Assembly (NCBI RefSeq): GCF_000620465.1
Contig: NZ_KK211140.1
Span: 561,964 to 625,963 of the forward strand
Direction of reading: 5' to 3'
Origin: Ralstonia sp. UNC404CL21Col
GTDB lineage: Bacteria > Pseudomonadota > Gammaproteobacteria > Burkholderiales > Burkholderiaceae
DNA: 64,000 nt
Shown: positions 1-10,181 of the stretch, piece after piece
How the letters are laid out: the number at the start of each line of letters is the position of its first letter
Numbering within the stretch: position 1 is the first letter of the stretch
The notes under the pieces: generated by a model
What the model saw: only the letters and a program-made list of their open reading frames with translations
Database searches by the model: none
Told to the model about the DNA's origin: nothing
Program-made: the position numbers and the translations under genes

Positions 1-2406
1 CAGCGCACGTACGGTGGCGAGCGTCGGCTTGCCTGCGGCGCCCGGTTGCATGGCCTGCAGCGAGAACCACTTGTCGATGACGAGTGCGTCGTCGGCAAAG
101 CGCGTGTAGAAATCGGCCAGTGCTGCCTCGCGGCCGGGGGCATAGCTGTTGACCATCGCGGAGAGGGCACCCATGCGGTCGGTCATGTTGGTGGCACCGG
201 CATATTGCTGTTCGGCCAGGGCCAGCGCCTCAGGGGCTTCCGTTTCTACCAGGTAGCCGAGGGCGATGTTCTTGAGTGCGCGCTTGCCGGCAGACACCGC
301 ATCGGGCGAGTAGGGGCCGTCGGTCTGGTTGTCCTGATAGGCGCGCAGCAACTCTGCGTTGAGCTTCTCCGCGAGCGTGCGGCGCAGCCTGCGGCGTGCG
401 GTGTGAATGGAAGCCGGGTCTGCCACGTCCATGCGCTCGGCCAGGTAACTCTCGGCCGGCAGGATCAGCATCTGCTCGCGGAAGGCCGGGTCAAGCGAAG
501 TGTCGGCGACCACGGCGCGCAGGGCTTCGACCAACGCTGGGTCGACCGCCGGTGCGCGGCCGTGCTGGATGTCCGTCACCATGCGCAGCAGGGTGTCGGT
601 GGCCAGGCGCTGGCCGGCTTCCCAGCGATTGAACGGGTCGGAATCGTGCGCGAGCTGGAATGTGAGCTGCTCCGTCGTATAACCGTATTCGACGATAACC
701 GGCGCCGAGAAATTGCGCAGCAACGAGGGCAACGGCGCTTCGGCCACATCTTCGAAGACGAAGGTCTGCTTGGTTTCGGTGAAGTCCAGCACGCGCGTGG
801 TCACGGGCGAGGGCGATGCGGCCTCGCCACGCAAACGCAGCGGCAAGTCGCGGCCGTTCTTGTCGATCAGGCCGATCGCAAACGGAATGTGGAACGGTTG
901 CTTCTGGATGCCGCTGTTCACTTCGATACCGACCGGCTCGCAGCGCTGGCGCAGCGTGAGCGTGTAGGTGTGCGTGGCGGCATCGTGGTGGCCTTCGACT
1001 GCCACGACCGGCGTGCCGGCCTGGCTGTACCAGCGGCCGAATTGCGTGAGGTCTCGGCCGTTGGCATCGGCCATGGCGGCGCGGAAATCGTCGCAGGTGA
1101 CGGCATGGCCGTCGTGACGCTGGAAGTACAGGTCCATGCCCTTGCGGAAACCGTCGCGGCCGAGCAGCGTCTGGTACATGCGGACGACTTCGGCGCCTTT
1201 TTCGTACACCGTGACGGTGTAGAAGTTGTTGATTTCTTCGTAGCTGTCGGGCCGCACCGGGTGGGCCATCGGGCCCGCATCTTCGGGAAATTGCGCCTGG
1301 CGCAGCAGTCGCACGTCTTCGATGCGCTTGACGGCGCGAGCGCTGGCAGCGGCGGCTTCATTGCCGGCTTGCGCGGCCGCTTGTGCCGCCATGTCGGCGG
1401 AGAATTCCTGATCGCGGAACACCGTCAGGCCTTCCTTCAGGCTCAACTGGAACCAGTCGCGGCACGTGACGCGGTTGCCTGTCCAGTTGTGGAAGTATTC
1501 GTGGCCGACCACCGATTCGATGTTGGCGAAGTCAACGTCGGTGGCCGTCTCTGCATTGGCCAGCACGTACTTCGTGTTGAAGATGTTCAGGCCTTTGTTC
1601 TCCATCGCGCCCATGTTGAAGTCGCCCACGGCGACGATCATGAAACGGTCGAGATCCAGCTCCAGGCCGAAGCGGCGCTCGTCCCAGTGGATGGAGTGGA
1701 TGAGCGAATCCATCGCGTGGCGGGTCTTGCCCAGATCCTGCGCTTCCACCCAGACCTGCAGCAGCTTCTCTTTGCCCGAGGCGGACTGGATGCGTTCTTC
1801 AATGCACTCAAGCTTGCCCGCCACCAGGGCGAACAGGTACGACGGTTTCTTGAACGGGTCGTGCCACACGGCTTCGTGGCGGCCGTCCGGCAGGTCGCGT
1901 TCCGACACGAGGTTGCCGTTGGAGAGCAGCACCGGGTAATCCGCCTTCGATGCGCGCAGCGTGACGGTGTAGACGGTCATCACGTCCGGGCGGTCGAGGA
2001 AGTAGGTGATCTTGCGGAAGCCCTCTGCCTCGCACTGCGTGAAGAAATTGCCGTTGGAAACGTACAGACCCATCAGCGACGAGTTGGCGGCGGGGTTGCA
2101 GTACGTCGTGAGTTCCAGCGTGAAGCTGGCGCCAACATCGGCCGGCACGGCCTCGATGGTGAGCGTGTCGTCGGAAGCCTGCAGGCCGGACAGCGCCTTG
2201 CCGTCGACCGTTGCGCCCGCCAGTTCCAGCCCTTCACCCGCCAGCACGAGCGGCTTGCCGGCATCCGTGCGCGTCAGGCGCATGCGGTTGACGACACGGG
2301 TGCGCTCGGGCACGAGATCGATCTCCAGGGCCACTTCGTCAATGCGGAAAGCGGGCGCGGTGTAGTCCTTGCGGTAAATCGTGACGGCGGTATCGGTGCG
2401 CAACAT
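1..2406 (-). CDS. pepN: aminopeptidase N (M1 family), 3' end beyond window
   Basis: Zinc-dependent M1 aminopeptidase that removes N-terminal residues from cytosolic peptides. Reading the minus strand from the ATG at 2406 gives 802 uninterrupted codons to the window edge, so roughly the last 80-100 residues of a typical PepN are missing. The exopeptidase motif GAMEN is at residues 266-270 and the zinc motif HEYFH at 302-306, followed by NW, as in the bacterial PepN branch. The start is MLRTDTAVTIYRKDY. A weak -10-like TACAAT lies upstream at 2440-2445. A long open frame on the opposite strand is only the GC-rich shadow of this gene. Confidence 0.97.
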   Translation of the reverse strand, partial: MLRTDTAVTIYRKDYTAPAFRIDEVALEIDLVPERTRVVNRMRLTRTDAGKPLVLAGEGLELAGATVDGKALSGLQASDDTLTIEAVPADVGASFTLELTTYCNPAANSSLMGLYVSNGNFFTQCEAEGFRKITYFLDRPDVMTVYTVTLRASKADYPVLLSNGNLVSERDLPDGRHEAVWHDPFKKPSYLFALVAGKLECIEERIQSASGKEKLLQVWVEAQDLGKTRHAMDSLIHSIHWDERRFGLELDLDRFMIVAVGDFNMGAMENKGLNIFNTKYVLANAETATDVDFANIESVVGHEYFHNWTGNRVTCRDWFQLSLKEGLTVFRDQEFSADMAAQAAAQAGNEAAAASARAVKRIEDVRLLRQAQFPEDAGPMAHPVRPDSYEEINNFYTVTVYEKGAEVVRMYQTLLGRDGFRKGMDLYFQRHDGHAVTCDDFRAAMADANGRDLTQFGRWYSQAGTPVVAVEGHHDAATHTYTLTLRQRCEPVGIEVNSGIQKQPFHIPFAIGLIDKNGRDLPLRLRGEAASPSPVTTRVLDFTETKQTFVFEDVAEAPLPSLLRNFSAPVIVEYGYTTEQLTFQLAHDSDPFNRWEAGQRLATDTLLRMVTDIQHGRAPAVDPALVEALRAVVADTSLDPAFREQMLILPAESYLAERMDVADPASIHTARRRLRRTLAEKLNAELLRAYQDNQTDGPYSPDAVSAGKRALKNIALGYLVETEAPEALALAEQQYAGATNMTDRMGALSAMVNSYAPGREAALADFYTRFADDALVIDKWFSLQAMQPGAAGKPTLATVRAL

Positions 2407-2559
2407 CGGTAACATCCTCGTAGAGGTACGCAAAAGGCCATTGTACTCAGCCCCTCGGCGGGAATCTTCCGCGTAGGGCGTCACTCTGAGTAACAGACCG
2501 CGCGCAGCCTGTTTCCGGGGCCCGCGGCCATCTGTCTGATTGAGAGTAGGGGGATTTTT

Positions 2560-3228
2560 ATGTGGAAATGGATCAAGTCATCGGGCGTCTGGCCGATGGC
2601 CGGCGCGTTGATGGCGGCCAGCCTCCTGGCGGGCTGTGCCAGCACGGTCACCAGTCAGGTGACGGCGTTCCGGCAACCCGGCTGGACCGACACCCCGCCG
2701 CGCACCTATGCCTTCGAACGCCCCGCAGCGCACCAAAATGACTTGGAACGCCAGACCTACGAGGCCTGGACATCGGACCAACTGGCCGCCCACGGTTTTA
2801 CCAGCGTACCGCGCGCCAGCGCGCGCTATGTGGTCCGCCTGGACTATTCGACGGCAACGCGCCTCGTGCAGGTGCGCCAGCCCGTGTATCCGGATCCGTA
2901 CTGGGGCCCCGGGCCTTGGGGGCCGTGGCGCAGTCCCTGGGGGCCCTGGGGCCCGTGGGGTCCGCAATACGTCGACACGAACGTCCAGGTGCCGTTCTAC
3001 GCCTATCACGTGGAAATTGACGAGGCAGCCACTGGTCAACGTGTTTATCAGGTGACGGCGCAAACGCAGGGTGGGGATGGATCGCTGACGGCTGTGATGC
3101 CTTATCTGGTGCGCAGCGCTTTTGCCAATTTCCCGGCGCCGAATGCGCAGCCCATCCTCGTGGAACTGCCGGTTGATCCATCGGTGAAACCGGCGGCGAA
3201 ACCAGCATCCGGGCCGGCACCTAAGTAG
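2560..3228 (+). CDS. DUF4136 lipoprotein with Trp-Gly-Pro repeat
   Basis: Predicted outer-envelope lipoprotein of 222 aa. A hydrophobic signal segment ends in the lipobox LLAGC, with the lipidated Cys at about residue 26. The body has the layout of DUF4136 proteins: a Y-F/Y strand after the lipobox, a variable centre, and a C-terminal region ending in a proline/alanine-rich tail. The centre (about residues 110-132) holds a run of WGP units (GPWGPW, SPWGPWGPWGP). The molecular role of the family is unknown. A strong Shine-Dalgarno, AGGGGGA, precedes the ATG. It is monocistronic and divergent from pepN. Confidence 0.85.
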   Translation: MWKWIKSSGVWPMAGALMAASLLAGCASTVTSQVTAFRQPGWTDTPPRTYAFERPAAHQNDLERQTYEAWTSDQLAAHGFTSVPRASARYVVRLDYSTATRLVQVRQPVYPDPYWGPGPWGPWRSPWGPWGPWGPQYVDTNVQVPFYAYHVEIDEAATGQRVYQVTAQTQGGDGSLTAVMPYLVRSAFANFPAPNAQPILVELPVDPSVKPAAKPASGPAPK

Positions 3229-3521
3229 TGCGCCCGGGTGGGTTTTGGCCGGCGGTCTACGTTAGAATGCGGGACCTAATCTGTAGGCCGCCAGCCGTAC
3301 CCGCTTGAGCGTTGTCACTTCATCCCGTCTCGCGCCGACCGCCACCCTTGGCCGGCGCTGCGTCCGCTCCGTCGCTACCCTCCTGACGGTGCCCCAGAAC
3401 GCGTGCGGCCTCGCCCCCGGTTTCTCTCTGTTCCCACTGGTTTTTGCCACTTTGTCTCAGGGAGTTTCTGCCTGAGCGCTTGAGCGCCTCTCCGCGGAAC
3501 TCCCCATCAGGATGCATTGCT
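3229..3521. other. intergenic region ahead of maeB
   Basis: About 290 bases with no convincing gene. A -10-like TAGAAT is visible at 3263-3268 but has no good -35 at normal distance, so it is only a weak promoter candidate for maeB. An in-frame upstream start at 3444 would add 26 residues (MPLCLREFLP...). It lacks a Shine-Dalgarno and does not look like family N-terminus, so the region is treated as 5' leader. Confidence 0.4.
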
Positions 3522-5843
3522 ATGAACGACAAGCTTCACGACGCCTCGCCGGATTCCCAAGACCAAGGCGCCGAGGCCGAACTGCGCCGCGCGGCGTTTG
3601 AATATCATCGCGCTCCGACGCGCGGCAAGATCGAGGTTCGCCCGACCAAGGCGCTGATCAATCAGCGCGACCTCTCGCTGGCGTATTCGCCGGGCGTGGC
3701 GTATCCGTGTACCGCGATCGAGCAAGACCCGTCGCTGGCGGCGGAGTACACCTCGCGCGGCAACCTTGTCGGCGTGATCACCAACGGCACCGCGGTGCTG
3801 GGTCTGGGCGACATCGGCCCGCTGGCCAGCAAGCCCGTGATGGAAGGCAAGGGCTGCCTGTTCAAGAAATTTGCCGGCGTGGATGTGTTCGATATTGAAC
3901 TGGCCGAGCGCGACCCGGACAAGCTGGTCGACATCATCGCCTCGCTTGAGCCGACACTGGGCGGGATCAACCTCGAAGACATCAAGGCGCCGGAGTGCTT
4001 CTACATCGAGCAGAAGCTGCGTGACCGCCTGAACATTCCCGTCTTCCACGATGACCAGCACGGCACGGCGATCATCTCGTCGGCGGCGCTGCTCAACGGC
4101 CTGAAGGTTGTCGGCAAGGACATCGGCAACGTGAAGGTGGCCGTGTCAGGTGCGGGCGCCGCGGCGATCGCCTGCCTGGACGTGATGGTGGGCCTGGGCG
4201 TCAAGCGCGAGAACGTCTACGTGGTCGACTCCAAGGGCGTGATCTACGCCGGCCGCGACGCCAAGATGGAGCCGAACAAGGCGCGCTATGCGCAAGACAC
4301 GTCGGCCCGTACGCTGGCCGACATCGTGCGTGATGCAGACGTGTTCCTGGGTTGCTCGGCGGCCGGCGTGCTGACCGCCGACATGGTCAAGACCATGGCC
4401 CCGAAGCCGATCATCCTGGCGCTGGCCAACCCCGAGCCGGAAATCCGCCCGGAAATCGCCAAGGCCGCGCGCCCGGACTGCATCATCGCCACGGGCCGTT
4501 CGGACTACCCGAACCAGGTCAACAACGTGCTGTGCTTCCCGTACATCTTCCGCGGTGCGCTCGATTGCGGCGCCACCAAGATCACGGAAGAGATGAAGCT
4601 GGCCTGCGTGAAGGCCATTGCCGAGCTGGCCGAAGCCGAAACGAACGATGCCGTGGCGCAGGCTTACGCCGGCCAGGACCTGACTTTCGGCCCGGATTAC
4701 ATCATCCCGAAGCCGTTCGATTCACGCCTGATCGAGAAGATCGCGCCGGCCGTCGCCAAGGCCGCAGAAGAGTCTGGCGTAGCCACGCGCCCGATCAAGG
4801 ATCTGGACGCCTATCGCGCCCAGCTGAGCGACTTCGTGTACCACACGGGCCTGACCATGCGCCCGGTGTTCTCGGCCGCCAAGGCCAACCCGAAGCGCGT
4901 CGTGTACGCCGAAGGTGAAGAAGAGCGCGTGCTGCGCGCGGTGCAGACGGTGGTCGACGAAGGCTTGGCCAAACCGATCCTGATCGGCCGCCCGCACGTG
5001 ATCGAAATGCGCATCCAAAAGGCCGGCCTGCGCCTGAAGCCAGGCGTGCATTTCGAGCTGGTCGATCCGGAAGACGACCGCCGCTATCACCAGTACCACA
5101 CCGCTTACCACGAGCTGATGGGCCGCAACGGCGTGACGCCGGACATGGCGAAGTCGGCGCTGCGCCGTTCGAACACGCTGATCGGTGCACTGCTGGTGCG
5201 CCTGGGCGATGCCGATGCGCTGCTGTGCGGCACGGTCGGCCGCTTCGACGCCCACCTGGAACACGTGCGCGACGTGATCGGCTTGGCCCCGAACGCCAAG
5301 GTGTTTGCCGCCATGAACGGCCTGATGCTGGAGAAGCACACGCTGTTCATCACCGACACGTTCGTCAACGAAATGCCGAGCGCAGAAGAGCTGGCCGACA
5401 TCACCAAGCTGGCGGCAGAAGAAGTGCGCCGTTTCGGCCAGGAGCCGAAGGTCGCGATGCTGTCGCACTCGATGTTCGGCTCGTCGAAAAATGCATCGGC
5501 CCGCCGCATGCGCGCTGCGTATGACCTGCTGAAAGTGGAAGCGCCGGACCTGCAGGTGGAAGGCGAGATCCAGGGTGATGCGGCGCTGTCGGAAGACATC
5601 CGCCACCACTTCCTGCCGAAGAGCGCGTTCTCGGGCAGCGCAAACCTGCTGGTGATGCCGTCGCTCGACGCCGCCAACATCGCGTTCAACCTGCTCAAGA
5701 TCACGGGCGGGCAGGGCGTGACGGTGGGCCCGATCCTGCTGGGCGCGGCCAAGCCGGTGCACATCCTGAACCCGTCGGCCACATCGCGCCGCATCGTCAA
5801 CATGACGGCGCTGGCGGTGGCGGACGTGTCGGCTACGCGTTGA
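3522..5843 (+). CDS. maeB: NADP-dependent malic enzyme with phosphotransacetylase-like C-terminus
   Basis: Oxidative decarboxylation of malate to pyruvate plus NADPH, linking the TCA cycle to gluconeogenic precursors. The product is 773 aa, close to the about 760 aa of the MaeB type. The N-terminal half is the malic enzyme domain ([12 protein letters not shown] substrate region near residue 50, a [13 protein letters not shown]ossmann loop near residue 210, and ALANPEPEI). From about residue 435 it is a phosphate acetyl/butyryl-transferase-like domain, in this family a regulatory acetyl-CoA-sensing module rather than a working transferase. The ATG at 3522 ([10 protein letters not shown]) is preferred over the in-frame codon at 3444. 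It is followed by a bidirectional terminator. Confidence 0.95.
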   Translation: MNDKLHDASPDSQDQGAEAELRRAAFEYHRAPTRGKIEVRPTKALINQRDLSLAYSPGVAYPCTAIEQDPSLAAEYTSRGNLVGVITNGTAVLGLGDIGPLASKPVMEGKGCLFKKFAGVDVFDIELAERDPDKLVDIIASLEPTLGGINLEDIKAPECFYIEQKLRDRLNIPVFHDDQHGTAIISSAALLNGLKVVGKDIGNVKVAVSGAGAAAIACLDVMVGLGVKRENVYVVDSKGVIYAGRDAKMEPNKARYAQDTSARTLADIVRDADVFLGCSAAGVLTADMVKTMAPKPIILALANPEPEIRPEIAKAARPDCIIATGRSDYPNQVNNVLCFPYIFRGALDCGATKITEEMKLACVKAIAELAEAETNDAVAQAYAGQDLTFGPDYIIPKPFDSRLIEKIAPAVAKAAEESGVATRPIKDLDAYRAQLSDFVYHTGLTMRPVFSAAKANPKRVVYAEGEEERVLRAVQTVVDEGLAKPILIGRPHVIEMRIQKAGLRLKPGVHFELVDPEDDRRYHQYHTAYHELMGRNGVTPDMAKSALRRSNTLIGALLVRLGDADALLCGTVGRFDAHLEHVRDVIGLAPNAKVFAAMNGLMLEKHTLFITDTFVNEMPSAEELADITKLAAEEVRRFGQEPKVAMLSHSMFGSSKNASARRMRAAYDLLKVEAPDLQVEGEIQGDAALSEDIRHHFLPKSAFSGSANLLVMPSLDAANIAFNLLKITGGQGVTVGPILLGAAKPVHILNPSATSRRIVNMTALAVADVSATR

Positions 5844-5888
5844 TCGGTTGATCCGACGCTTGGGCCGCAGAAGGTGGGCGGCCCAAAA

Positions 5889-5926
5889 GAAAACGGCGCC
5901 TGGGGAAAGTCCAGGCGCCGTTTTTC
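5889..5926. terminator. bidirectional intrinsic terminator between maeB and porin
   Basis: A perfect 11-bp stem (5893-5903 with 5911-5921) and a 7-nt loop are flanked by an A-rich run on the left and TTTTTCTTT on the right. It can therefore terminate both maeB (plus) and the convergent porin gene (minus). Confidence 0.9.
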
Positions 5927-5941
5927 TTTGCTGCCGACTGC

Positions 5942-7012
5942 TTAGAACTTCGCGCGGATGCCCACGCCAAAGGTGTCTGCCGAGCTGAGGTTCGTCACCT
6001 TGTCGCGCATGTACGCGGCGTACACATCGGTGCGCTTGGACAGCGAATAGTCGTAACCGACGGCCCACGTGTTGCGCTTCACGTCGGCCGCGCCCGAAGT
6101 CTTCGTGTACGCGTACGACGCGAGGATGCTGCCCGGGCCGACCGGCACCGATACCCCCAGCTGCCCGCCGTTGCTCTTCGCATCGCCGGAGTTGATGGCG
6201 TTCTTGATGTACTGGTACTGGCCGTAGACCTTGGCCACGCCAAAGTCGTACGTGGCACCCAGCTGCGCCGCGGTCTGGCGCGAGAAGCCTGCCACCAGTG
6301 CGTTCAGGTCACCCGGAGCGGAGTCGAAACGCACCTGCTGGAACGCTGCGGTGGCCGCGAAGTTGCCACGGAAGTACAGGACGTTGCCGCCCCACTTGTT
6401 CTGGCCGTTGTGACCAGCCTGCTCGCCCGCGCCGTAGATGAAGTTGGCGGTCAGACCATTGAAGTCCGGCGTCGAGTACATGATCGAGTTGTTCCAGCCC
6501 GAATCGCCGACGAGCCCCGAGATGCCGCCGGGGCCGCTCAGGCCGTTGCCGAGGTACGTGTGGAACACCATCGGCGAAAACGTGTACGAATCGATGAACG
6601 GGTTGAACAGGATCGTCGACACGAAATACGGCGGCGTCAGGCGGCCGAGCTTGATCGAGCCCCAGGTGCTCGATTGCAGACCGACGAACGAGTTGCGGGC
6701 GAAGAACGTGTCGCCGTCAAAGCGGCCGTACTTGCCGGTGTCGGGGCGGAAGAACGCTTCCAGCGTGAAGATTGCCTTCAGGCCGTTGCCGAGGTCTTCG
6801 CTGCCCTTCATGCCCCAATACGACGTGGACATCCCGCCCGAGTTGACGCCCCAGGCGCGGTCCGATGCGCCCAGGCTCTTGGTGGCGCCCGCCCAGGCAT
6901 CCACCTGGCCGTACAGCGTGACGGACGATTGCGCCTGCGCACCGGCACTTGCTGCCCCCAGTGCCGATGCCACTGCCAGCGCGGCCATGCCACGCTTGAA
7001 TTTCGACTGCAT
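5942..7012 (-). CDS. general porin (Gram-negative trimeric beta-barrel, OmpC-like)
   Basis: Outer-membrane diffusion porin of 356 aa. It has a signal peptide (MQSKFKRGMAALAVASALG) with a likely cleavage after AQA, then SSVTLYGQVDAW, the usual first strand of burkholderial porins. The frame is rich in alternating aromatic/glycine strands and ends in ...GVGIRAKF, with the terminal Phe needed for BAM recognition. It sits 152 bases downstream of uraD on the same strand, so it may be expressed with the urate-degradation genes and admit purines or ureides. That link is positional inference only. A good Shine-Dalgarno (GGAGG) precedes the ATG at 7012. Confidence 0.9.
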   Translation of the reverse strand: MQSKFKRGMAALAVASALGAASAGAQAQSSVTLYGQVDAWAGATKSLGASDRAWGVNSGGMSTSYWGMKGSEDLGNGLKAIFTLEAFFRPDTGKYGRFDGDTFFARNSFVGLQSSTWGSIKLGRLTPPYFVSTILFNPFIDSYTFSPMVFHTYLGNGLSGPGGISGLVGDSGWNNSIMYSTPDFNGLTANFIYGAGEQAGHNGQNKWGGNVLYFRGNFAATAAFQQVRFDSAPGDLNALVAGFSRQTAAQLGATYDFGVAKVYGQYQYIKNAINSGDAKSNGGQLGVSVPVGPGSILASYAYTKTSGAADVKRNTWAVGYDYSLSKRTDVYAAYMRDKVTNLSSADTFGVGIRAKF

Positions 7013-7164
7013 TGCTACCTCCTTTGTTGTTGAAGATCACTGCAGGTTGCGCCGCATTCTTTGATGCAGTCACAGGCCGGCTGGTCAGGCTCCATGCCGG
7101 ACGGTGTCCCATGCCCCATGACACCGCGCCCACAGCGTTGTTTTTTGCTGATGACCCTGAAAAA

Positions 7165-7689
7165 TCAGTTTGCTGAAATCAAATCGGCCAGGCGGAAACC
7201 TGCAATGCGATGAATCTGTTCGAGCGACGCACGCAGCTCGGTATCGCGGTCGTTTTCCACGCGCTTGCTGAAGTTGTCGATGATCCCGTGGCGGTCATAG
7301 CCGCGCACTGCCAGGATGAACGGGAAGCCGAACTTTTCGTTGTACTGCGCGTTGAGTGCCTGCAGGCGTGCAAACTCTTCCGGCGTGCACTGGTTCAGGC
7401 CCGCACCGCTTTGCTCGCGCGTCGACTCGGCGGTCAGTTCACCGCGCACGGCCGCCTTGCCCGCCAGCTCGGGGTGAGCGCGCACGAGCTTGAGTTGCGG
7501 CTCAATGCCGGCGGTGTCCACGGCATTGCGCATGGCAGCCGCGAGCGCCTCGGCCGAACCGAACGGGCGCTGCGTGGCGGCCTGTTCGGCAACCCACGGC
7601 GAGTGCTCGTAGACGCCCCCGAGGACTTGCACGAACTGCGATGCGTCCATGCCGTTGAGTTGCGAGAGGGTGTAGGTGGTCTGGCTCAT
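7165..7689 (-). CDS. uraD: 2-oxo-4-hydroxy-4-carboxy-5-ureidoimidazoline (OHCU) decarboxylase
   Basis: Third step of urate breakdown: stereospecific decarboxylation of OHCU to S-allantoin. The 174-aa product carries the family signature around RAHPELAGKAA (catalytic His in HPEL at about residue 70) and the C-terminal FPFILAVRG...I..NF..R segment that contacts substrate. Its ATG overlaps the puuE stop by 4 bases (7686-7689), so the two are translationally coupled. UraH, which makes its substrate, is encoded divergently at 12944. Confidence 0.95.
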   Translation of the reverse strand: MSQTTYTLSQLNGMDASQFVQVLGGVYEHSPWVAEQAATQRPFGSAEALAAAMRNAVDTAGIEPQLKLVRAHPELAGKAAVRGELTAESTREQSGAGLNQCTPEEFARLQALNAQYNEKFGFPFILAVRGYDRHGIIDNFSKRVENDRDTELRASLEQIHRIAGFRLADLISAN

Positions 7690-8648
7690 GCTGTGGTGCT
7701 CAAAACGGGTTGCTTGGCATACGGATGGTTCTGGATCCAGTGCTGCGCGATGTCGATACGGCGGCAGATCCAGACCTTGTCGTGCGATTGCACGTAGTCG
7801 AGGAAGCGCTGCAGCGCACGGAAGCGCGCCGGGCGGCCCAGCAGGCGGCAGTGCATGCCGATCGACAGCATCTTCGGCTGCGCGAGGCCGTTCGGATCGC
7901 CTTCCTCGTACAGCACGTCGAAGGCGTCCTTCAGGTATTGGTAGAAGTGGTCGGCCGTGTTGAAGCCTTGCGGGCTGGCAAAGCGCATGTCGTTGGTGTC
8001 GAGCGTGTACGGCACCACCAGGTGCGGTTTGTGCTCGCCGGACGAGGTTTCGACTTCGGTCCAGAAGGGCAGGTCGTCGCCGTAGTAGTCGGCGTCGTAG
8101 GCAAAGCCGCCGTGCTCGACCACGAGGCGGCGCGTGTTGGGGCTGTCGCGGCCGGTGTACCAGCCCAGCGGTGCATTGCCGGTCAGCTCGCGAATGATCT
8201 CGACGCCGATGCGCATGTGCTCGCGCTCGGTGGCTTCGTCGACGTTCTGGTAGTGGATCCAGCGCCAGCCGTGGCAGGCGACTTCGTGGCCCAGGTCAAC
8301 GAAGGCTTGCGTCACGTCCGGATGGCGCTGCAGGGCCATCGACACACCGAAGATCGTCAGCGGCAGGCCGCGCTTTTCAAACTCGCGCAGGATGCGCCAT
8401 ACGCCCGCGCGTGATCCGTATTCGTAGATCCCCTCCATGCTCATATGGCGGGCGGGGTAGGCCGCGGCGCCGATGATTTCCGAGAGGAACTGCTCGGAGC
8501 CGGCATCGCCGTGCAGCACGCAGTTCTCACCGCCTTCCTCGTAGTTGAGGACGAACTGCAGGGCGACGCGCGCGCCGCCCGGCCAATTGGCGTTGGGCGG
8601 GTTCTTGCCGTAACCGATGAGATCGCGCGGATAGTTATTGTTTGTCAT
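7686..8648 (-). CDS. puuE: allantoinase, polysaccharide-deacetylase family
   Basis: Metal-independent allantoinase of the NodB/polysaccharide deacetylase fold, opening allantoin to allantoate. It is 320 aa with the family N-terminus RDLIGYGKNPPN, followed by VALQFVLNYEEGGEN, VACHGWRWIHY near residue 125, and a C-terminal SIGMHCRLLGRPARF. It is unrelated to the amidohydrolase AllB type. It lies between the 8-oxoguanine-deaminase-like gene and uraD on the minus strand. The enzymes that use allantoate are not in this window. Confidence 0.95.
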   Translation of the reverse strand: MTNNNYPRDLIGYGKNPPNANWPGGARVALQFVLNYEEGGENCVLHGDAGSEQFLSEIIGAAAYPARHMSMEGIYEYGSRAGVWRILREFEKRGLPLTIFGVSMALQRHPDVTQAFVDLGHEVACHGWRWIHYQNVDEATEREHMRIGVEIIRELTGNAPLGWYTGRDSPNTRRLVVEHGGFAYDADYYGDDLPFWTEVETSSGEHKPHLVVPYTLDTNDMRFASPQGFNTADHFYQYLKDAFDVLYEEGDPNGLAQPKMLSIGMHCRLLGRPARFRALQRFLDYVQSHDKVWICRRIDIAQHWIQNHPYAKQPVLSTTA

Positions 8649-8758
8649 GGTTTTTCATGTCGAGGAGACTTCATACAACACCGGTCAGACAGTGGAATGC
8701 GGCTTTCCAAATTCACGACATCACAGCGGCGTCATGAACCAGGCAAGGCGCCATCGCG

Positions 8759-10177
8759 TCAGGCCGGGACTGCCCGGGCAGCCTGCGCCAGTTCCAGCGC
8801 GAGCTTCCGGTGAACCGTGAGATGGGCGTCGAGTTCAAGCGTGGTCAGGCGGCCGTCTTCGACGACCACGCGCCCGTTGATCACGCTGTGCGCCACGTTG
8901 GACGGGGCGCAGAACACCAGCGCCGCGACGGGGTCGTGGTCGGCACCGGCAAAGCCGACCTGGTGACGATCGAAGCTGACAAAGTCGGCCGACATGCCGG
9001 GTGCGAGCGCGCCGATGTCGTCGCGGTTGAGCACACGTGCGCCGCCGAGCGTGGCGATCTCCAGCGCCTCGCGCGCGCTCATCGCCGCGGGGCCAAAGCC
9101 GACGCGTGCGAGCAGCATGGCTTGGCGCGTTTCGCCGAGCATGTGTGCGCCATCGTTCGACGCGCTGCCATCCACGCCCAGCCCGACCGGCACGCCGGCA
9201 TCGCGCATGGTGCGGATGGGCGCAATGCCCGACGCCAGCCGCATGTTCGAGCACGGGCAATGCGCAACGCCGGTGCCGGTGCGTGCGAACACGTCGATGC
9301 CGTGCGCGTCGAGCTTCACGCAGTGCGCATGCCACACGTCGCGGCCAACCCAGCCGAGGTCTTCCGCGTACTCGGCCGGCGTCATGCCGAACTTCTCGCG
9401 CGAGTAAGCGATGTCGTTGTCGTTCTCGGCCAGGTGGGTGTGCATCGATACGCCGTAGCTGCGCGCGAGCTTGGCCGACTCGCGCATCAGGTCACGCGAG
9501 ACGGAGAAGGGCGAGCACGGCGCCACCACCACACGCAGCATCGAATGGCGATCGGCGTTGTGCCATGTTTCGATCAGGCGCTGCGTTTCCTTCAGGATGG
9601 CTTCTTCGCCTTCGACGACGCGGTCCGGCGGCAAACCGCCCTGGCTGCGGCCGACGCTCATGCTGCCGCGCGCCGCGTGAAAACGCATGCCGATCTGCTG
9701 CGCGGCTTCGATCGAATCGTCGAGCCGGCTGCCGTTCGGATAGAGATACAGATGGTCGCTGGACGTCGTGCAGCCCGAGAGCAGCAGTTCCGCCATAGCG
9801 GTAAGCGTAGACACGCGCACCATCTCGGGCGTGAGGCCGGCCCACACCGGATACAGGTTGGTCAGCCAGCCGAACAGTTCAGCATCCTGTGCGGCGGGCA
9901 GGGCGCGCGTCAGGCTTTGATACATGTGATGGTGCGTGTTGACGAAACCCGGCGTGACCACGTGGTCGCGCAGTTCCATCACGCGTACGTTGGGTTCACC
10001 GATGGCCTCGCGATACTGCGACGGCAGATCGGCCGTGGCGCCAACCCATTCGATCACGCCACCGCGCGCAACCAGGGCGCCGTCGGCGATCTCGCGGCGT
10101 TGCGCATCCATGGTGACCAGCACGTCGGCATGACGGGCGATCAGAAGCGGGTCGTTGTGCGCGACAGTGGCGTTCAT
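8759..10177 (-). CDS. amidohydrolase, probable 8-oxoguanine deaminase
   Basis: Amidohydrolase-superfamily deaminase of 472 aa, closest by eye to the Pseudomonas 8-oxoguanine deaminase group (8-oxoguanine to urate). Metal ligands fit the subtype III pattern: VNTHHHMYQSLTRA near residue 85, MHTHLAEND near 245, HAHCVKLD near 285, and GLGVDGSASND with the catalytic Asp near 330. Relatives are often labelled hydroxydechloroatrazine ethylaminohydrolase, but the position between a urate-type permease and puuE favours purine salvage. The start at 10177 follows the permease stop by 4 bases, with its Shine-Dalgarno GGAG inside the permease's last codons. Confidence 0.8.
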   Translation of the reverse strand: MNATVAHNDPLLIARHADVLVTMDAQRREIADGALVARGGVIEWVGATADLPSQYREAIGEPNVRVMELRDHVVTPGFVNTHHHMYQSLTRALPAAQDAELFGWLTNLYPVWAGLTPEMVRVSTLTAMAELLLSGCTTSSDHLYLYPNGSRLDDSIEAAQQIGMRFHAARGSMSVGRSQGGLPPDRVVEGEEAILKETQRLIETWHNADRHSMLRVVVAPCSPFSVSRDLMRESAKLARSYGVSMHTHLAENDNDIAYSREKFGMTPAEYAEDLGWVGRDVWHAHCVKLDAHGIDVFARTGTGVAHCPCSNMRLASGIAPIRTMRDAGVPVGLGVDGSASNDGAHMLGETRQAMLLARVGFGPAAMSAREALEIATLGGARVLNRDDIGALAPGMSADFVSFDRHQVGFAGADHDPVAALVFCAPSNVAHSVINGRVVVEDGRLTTLELDAHLTVHRKLALELAQAARAVPA

Positions 10178-10181
10178 GCAA

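Noticed and set aside
46-2412. 788-codon open frame on the plus strand
   Set aside because: Antisense to pepN, which has GAMEN and HEYFH motifs.
3444-3521. upstream in-frame start of maeB
   Set aside because: No Shine-Dalgarno; residues do not resemble family N-termini.
7102-7125. terminator between uraD and porin
   Set aside because: The stem GGTGTC/GACACC lacks a T-run on either strand.
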